Of a stretch of DNA of 64,000 nucleotides, positions 48,101 to 54,100 are shown piece after piece. The stretch is from Cardinalis cardinalis. Taxonomy: Eukaryota; Chordata; Aves; Passeriformes; Cardinalidae. Position numbers and translations under genes: made by a program. The stretch is taken from assembly GCA_014549065.1 (NCBI GenBank), contig JACDOX010000131.1, positions 793,212 through 857,211 on the forward strand, read 5' to 3'. Position 1 is the stretch's first letter. Every line of letters begins with the position of its first letter. The notes under the pieces were generated by a model. It was not told the DNA's origin, searched no databases, and was given only the letters and a program-made list of their open reading frames with translations.

Positions 48101-51100
48101 AAAGCTTAAAAAGCTGAACTCCCTGCTCGGGCAGCTTGAGTGCAGTGTGGTGGTGCTGTGCTGGTGGGAGTGTGAGGATGTGTTAAACAACCAGCTCCAT
48201 GCAGCTGCCTCAGGAATGCTGTCCTGAGTGTCCTATTCCTGAGGAATAGAAATTGTGGCATTTCAGAACGGGTTCCCCACTATTTAAAAGGTAAGCAAGT
48301 GAAAATGCAGAGGAGCTTCCCCAAAATGTGTAAGCCCAGCATTCACCAGCCCAGGTGCTCCAAAGGGGGGAAACCTTCCAAGGGTGAGACAAACACAGTG
48401 TGTAGGTTTGGAGTCAGTAAAAATTCAGGGCTCTGAGTAGCCCATTGTTCCCTCCTTTAATCTCCTGCTGGCTTCCAGGAAGATTGACAGCAGGAATAGT
48501 GAACATTAGCACAGCACACTTCAGAGGCACAAATCCAACAAAATTGGCACTCGAGCTCCTTGTTAGCACTTCTGTTTGAGGCTCAAGCCTCAAGTGCTCT
48601 GGCTGGTTCTGTGTGCTGTATTGAAGAGCAATCAAAATATCCTTAAAAAAAACTGTGTATCCTTTGGAAAGGCTGCAGTTTAAGTACTGACTGCAGCCAG
48701 TACAAAGTATTCATCCCTCTCGACTGAAATAGTTTCACTATTTTGGATTGAATCTAAACACAATCGACAAGTTAATATCCCCCTGTCAGTGATTCATGCC
48801 TTGATGTGCCATTAACAGACTGGTTAAGTCAACATAGTTGTAGTAAGTGGTGCTTTATTAAGATGATAAGTAGAGCTTTTTAGTTTATTCAGCAGTAGAG
48901 AGACTGTTTAGCCTGCTCTAGCAAGATGACAATCTTAATTTTTGCATATTTGCTGTGAATTAAGTTGGAGTCTGGGCTGACTCCCTTGATAAGAATGCTG
49001 GAGAGGCTGATGCTCCTCCTGGAATGGAGTTGAAAAGCTGAAACCACTTGTAAGGAAGCCAGTGCCAACCACGTTTTTGTCTTCTGCAGTTTCCATTCTT
49101 TACCTTTATCTTTGCAGATGGAGTCTCTCTTCCTTGACTGTCCTGGTAAACCTCATCATACATGTCCACTAATCCCCTGTGTGCAGTGATTGTTAGTAAA
49201 TCTGACTCCCTTTGCAGTCCATGTGCACTGGGTTAATCCCTGGGACAGGCAGGAGATCTGTGTGTGGGAGTGGAACTGATTTGCTTGGTTACTCTTTTGC
49301 AGCTGAAAACACAGCTAAATGAAACACTATCAAAACTCAAAGTTGATCAAAACGAGAGAGAAAAAGTAGCTGGTGACTTGCCCAAGGTAAGCAGAGACCC
49401 TTAGCAGTTGCACATATAATTGTTAGCAAAACCCCTCAATGTCTGTAGTTTTGCAGTGCTGGAAATGATGATTTGGAACTTGATTTGAGCCGGTGGGGTG
49501 TCTTGCTCCACTGGCTGGGACTGTAAGAGCTCTACCTGCATGTCAGACATGCATGAAACTGCAGCTAAAGTGAAATGATAAAATGAAATGATAAAACTGC
49601 AGCTAAAAGCTCTGTTTAATCATCCTTCTTGAAAGACTCCCCTGTTNATGATAATTTTATGCCAATAGGTACAAGTGGTGATTTGGGGCTGACAATTCTT
49701 TATTTAAAAGAAACCCCAGCCTAACAAAAAGCCCATCCCACAGCCCCCCACCCACACTACAAGTTTTTAAATCCAATCTCAAATGGCAGAGGGTTGCAAA
49801 CTGCTTTACAAAGCATCTGCCCTTTTGCATGTGGTGACATACCCACTGTAACCCAGGAAGCTGCAAATCCTAAAAGTTGAATCTGTGCAAGTGGGATGGG
49901 ACAAACAGCTGGGTTTCCTGTGCTTTTCCTCAATGACAAGATGGGTTGGAGTGGAANATCTTGAAGCATCAGAGGTCTCAGTGCTGTCTGTCACTCCAGA
50001 AACAAAGGTGTCATGGGAGAATTGGTAAATGGAGACAGGAATAGCCTGTGGAGTGCTGGGCTCTGGCTCCAGGCTCTGCAACACCTTGTTCCTCCAGGAT
50101 AGTATCAAACTGGGCTGAGTTCTTCCAGGGTTGGAGTGGGAAATGCTGTTGGGGGAGCACATTTTGTCCTGGACAGGGATAGATGATCACAAAAGCACTG
50201 GGGGAGGTGAGAAGCTAAAGGAAACCTGCTGAAATAAAGAATTTAAAACATTTTGCTCTGGATANCTGTGTTGGGTGTTGACATACAAAGCTGTGCTGAT
50301 GTCCATGGTTCATGGTGTATCCTACATAAATGCAGAGCTGGGGTTAGGATTTTGGAGACCTGCACTCCTGCTCTTATGAAATTTACTGCATGATTTTTAC
50401 CTGATAACCTGATGTGAGACTATTAAAGCTTCCCTGTAGGGTTGCTCTCAGATGCAGACAGGCTGACATGCAACATGCTGATTGTGAGGAGACATGTCAC
50501 TCTTGGCAAATGGGTTGGTCCCTGGAGCAAATCTGGCATAAAACAGATTTCCTGGCATATTCTGGCATAAAACAGATTTCCTCCCCAGCANTGATTTCCT
50601 GTGTCTCTGGTGCTCTCAGGGAGANGGGGCTTTGCTAATTGTTGTGCCTTCCCTGTTTCTTCTTCTTTTTTTTTTTTTAATATGTCTTTTTTTTTTAATC
50701 CTGTCTTTCCCTTACAGGCCCAGGAGTCTTTGGCAGCTCTGGAGAGAGAAATTGGGAAGGTTTTTGGGGATGCCAATGTTATTGAAAACAGCGACGTTTG
50801 CACAGACTCGGTGAGTGATTCCTGGAGCTCCTGCTCAGGGGCCACCCAAATCTCAAAGTGGCAACTTTGGGAAGTGAGGCCCAGCAGAGGAACAGGATGT
50901 CTGGGTGANTGGGGCTTTATCCAGTGCTACAGCTTGCCAGGGTGTCAAGGATTCCCTGGGAATTTTGCTGCTGTCTGGATCGTGACCTCCTTCCTGTGCC
51001 TCACATTTGCAAGGAGGAAGGGGAGGGATTCTGGGCTTTTGGTGGGTTTTTTGTTTGGTTTGGGCAAAAATGGGGAGATCCCCAGACTTGTCCCTTCAAG

Positions 51101-54100
51101 AAGGGAAATGGGAAGCCAAAAATAACTCTGCTGATGACTAAGTGGGCTGAGAACACTGTGGGGTTGGCCCTTCTGACATCAGTAGTGCCAAAAAAAGGCA
51201 GTCTTGCACAATCTGTAACACTCACAGATTCTCTTGCCAGAACATGGTTCCTTCTGCTCCTCTGCAGCTGTGGCCAAGAGCCAGAACTTGATTTCAGCTG
51301 GAATTTGTGTTGACCTTGGTGTGGCCCAGCAGCAAGATGGTGCTAAGATGAGCTTCAGCCCTAAGTGCTGTGGGTGGGTGACTCTGCAGGCTGGAGGTGT
51401 TCCTGTATCCTCCAGCAGTGACATTCCAGCTTTAGGGTCTGGAATTGGGGGCAGGGGGCTCCCCTGAGCCTGTGGGTTGCTGTGAGCACGGCTGGGTGTG
51501 GAGCTGGTCCTCAGAGCATCGCCCTAAAGNCACCACCTGCACAGGGGCTGGGGCTTTGTCACTGGCTTTTCCCATCTGTGGCAAAAAGAGCTTTCACACT
51601 CGCCCTGGAACAGCTTTCCAAGGGCATTTGGGAAGGCTGAAGGAGATTCTTTCCCAGCTCAGTGGTGTCAATGGAATTCATGCNCCATTTTCTTCTGAGG
51701 GACAGAGTTGGAAGGGCCTGCTGTCATTTGAGGGGCAGAGGAGCTCTTGCTGATAGCACAAATAATTTATATCAACTCCTTTCAGCTGCTGAACCTAAAT
51801 GGCTTCATCAGCTGTGAGAGGAAGCTCGGGGTCCTCTGAGGAGAGCTGCAGGAAAGCTTTGCAGTCATTAGCAGGAATGAAATGGCTTTTCCAGGCCCAT
51901 CACTCCTGGATGCTGATGGAGCCCTGTGCTGGGCTCGCCGTGGCTGAGCCAGAGATGCAGCTGGGCCTGGGAGATTTCACATGGGCCAACCCTGGGAGCT
52001 GATTCCTGCAGGATGGGAGAGCTGCTGAGCCCTCCCTGTGCTCCCAGGGGAGGCCAGGGGCTTTGGTGCTGATGCCTTGGGAAGGCTGACCTAGAACAGA
52101 GACTGNACAGAGCTNAAGAATAAAGCAGGGATTTATTAAAGGGCCTCAATGGATCCACCTTGGGCAGCACAAGAGCCCAGCCAGGGCTGCACCCAAGATG
52201 ANCCAGAATGGTCACAAAATGAATGACTGGTCATGGGGTCTCTCACTCAAATGTGCTGGTTTGGTTTAATTGCCTTACCTCACAACAGCCCTGTGGCTCT
52301 CCCATTGCTNTGCTCTTGCTGCACATCGTGGGGCCCAGGTTTCTGCCAGAATATCCATGGCTTTATTCTAAAGAGGAGTGTGGAAAAACAGTCCTAATAA
52401 ACCTGCAATTAAGCCTTCATTAGTAAAAATACATTAATTGTCTAAGCAGCACTCTTGACAGGTAGCCATTGGCAGAGGCTGGAATTAGAACATTATCTTT
52501 TCTCTGAGCCTTTTCTGCTGCCTTTTTTTTNCCCTTTTTGAGGGGAGAAAAGGAAACTGTCTCCCCAGAAGCCTAAAAACCCAGCTGAAAATAGCTCTGA
52601 GATCAAAAAAGAAAGTCTTCCAGCCACTTCCACCTAGCAACAGTGCATTTTTTTTTTTCACTAAAGACCTGAAAACACATGCTCGAAAATGAACATATTT
52701 GTTCCTTCTGAGTGCTGGAACCAACCCACAAAAATTGAGAAATGATACTTGCATAAACCCTCAAACACACTCAGAGTGTTTTCTTTAGACTCCTTTGCTT
52801 TCTATTTAAAAATAAACCATTTGGGGTTTCTAATCAGCTGCTTTGTCACTTATGGGACCAGCTGATGACTAAAGGGGGCTTTTAGTGTGCTTTAAGGAAG
52901 TCATTTATATTCAGCAGCTTGCTTAGGCACTGAGCTCATTTTGAGGCTTATGTGCAATGTAATGTGCTTTTCCCCAAATCTCAGTGCAGGGCAGTCCATC
53001 ACTGGAAACTGGGAATGCCAAATGTGTNAAACAGCCAAGGGGAATCTGTCCAGACTGTTCAGCTCCTCTTGTAGCTGCTGGGTCTGAAATCACAGGGGCT
53101 TCCCCACTGCCATCCTCTTCCTCTCTTCATCCTCATCTCCCAAAGAAGTGGAGTCACAGAATCCCAGACTGGTTTGGGTTGGAAGGGGCCTTAAGGACCA
53201 TCCAGTTCCNCCATCCCAGGCTGCTCCAAGCCATGTCCAGCCTGGCCTTGGGCACTTCCAGGGATGCAGGGGCAGCCACAGCTGCTCTGGGCACCTGTGC
53301 CAGGGCCTGCCCACCCTCACAGGGAAGGATTTATTCTGTTTATCCGACCTAAATGTCCCCTCTTTCCCCCAAGTGATGGAGAGCNCAGGGCTGGGGCTCA
53401 GCAGTGTGAGGCAGCTGTGCACCCCTGGGTTAGCAGGAGCTGCAGGAGGACTGTGCTGAGCCCAGATCCATTGGGATCTGGTCAGGATTGGCCCCAGGAG
53501 GGTTGGGGATGTGTCTGTAATTCATGAGTGAGCACTGCCTGGCATTAGTGAGGTCACAGAACAGAAGGGAGATGCAGTGAATGAGGGAGGGAGGGAGGAG
53601 CTGTTCCCTGGGGGGGCACTGGGGGCTCCTCCCTTGCTCCTGCTGGTTCTGTGCTGCTGCCCAGGCTGCCTCACTGCTGGCCAGAGCTGGATTAATTCAT
53701 CTATTGGCTGCTAATTGCCTTTACCTTTCCTGTTCATCAGGCTGTGTGAGACTGCTAAGCCAAGTCTCAGCCTTGACAGACCTGATTTTCTACTTTAATA
53801 AGGGTAAAACAGGTTAAGGCTACCCTAATACAGATCCCAATGATATTCTTACAGTAGACAGATGTTTACCAGTTGCCCAGGAGCAGGAGCTTTGCTGTAG
53901 ATTGTTTTGTTCTCTTGTCTGAGCCCAGAGTCGTTCCTGTAGTGCTGCAGGTGCTTGAGTTTGATTTACTGCTCATTTTGCATTTCCAGCCAAATGGGAG
54001 CAGGGAAAATGGCCCTCTCTGAGCTCCCTCTAATTTCCCTGGAGCTCTGGGGAGAGATTTGCACCCACATTATGCATCAGTCTCATTCTGTGGGTAACAC

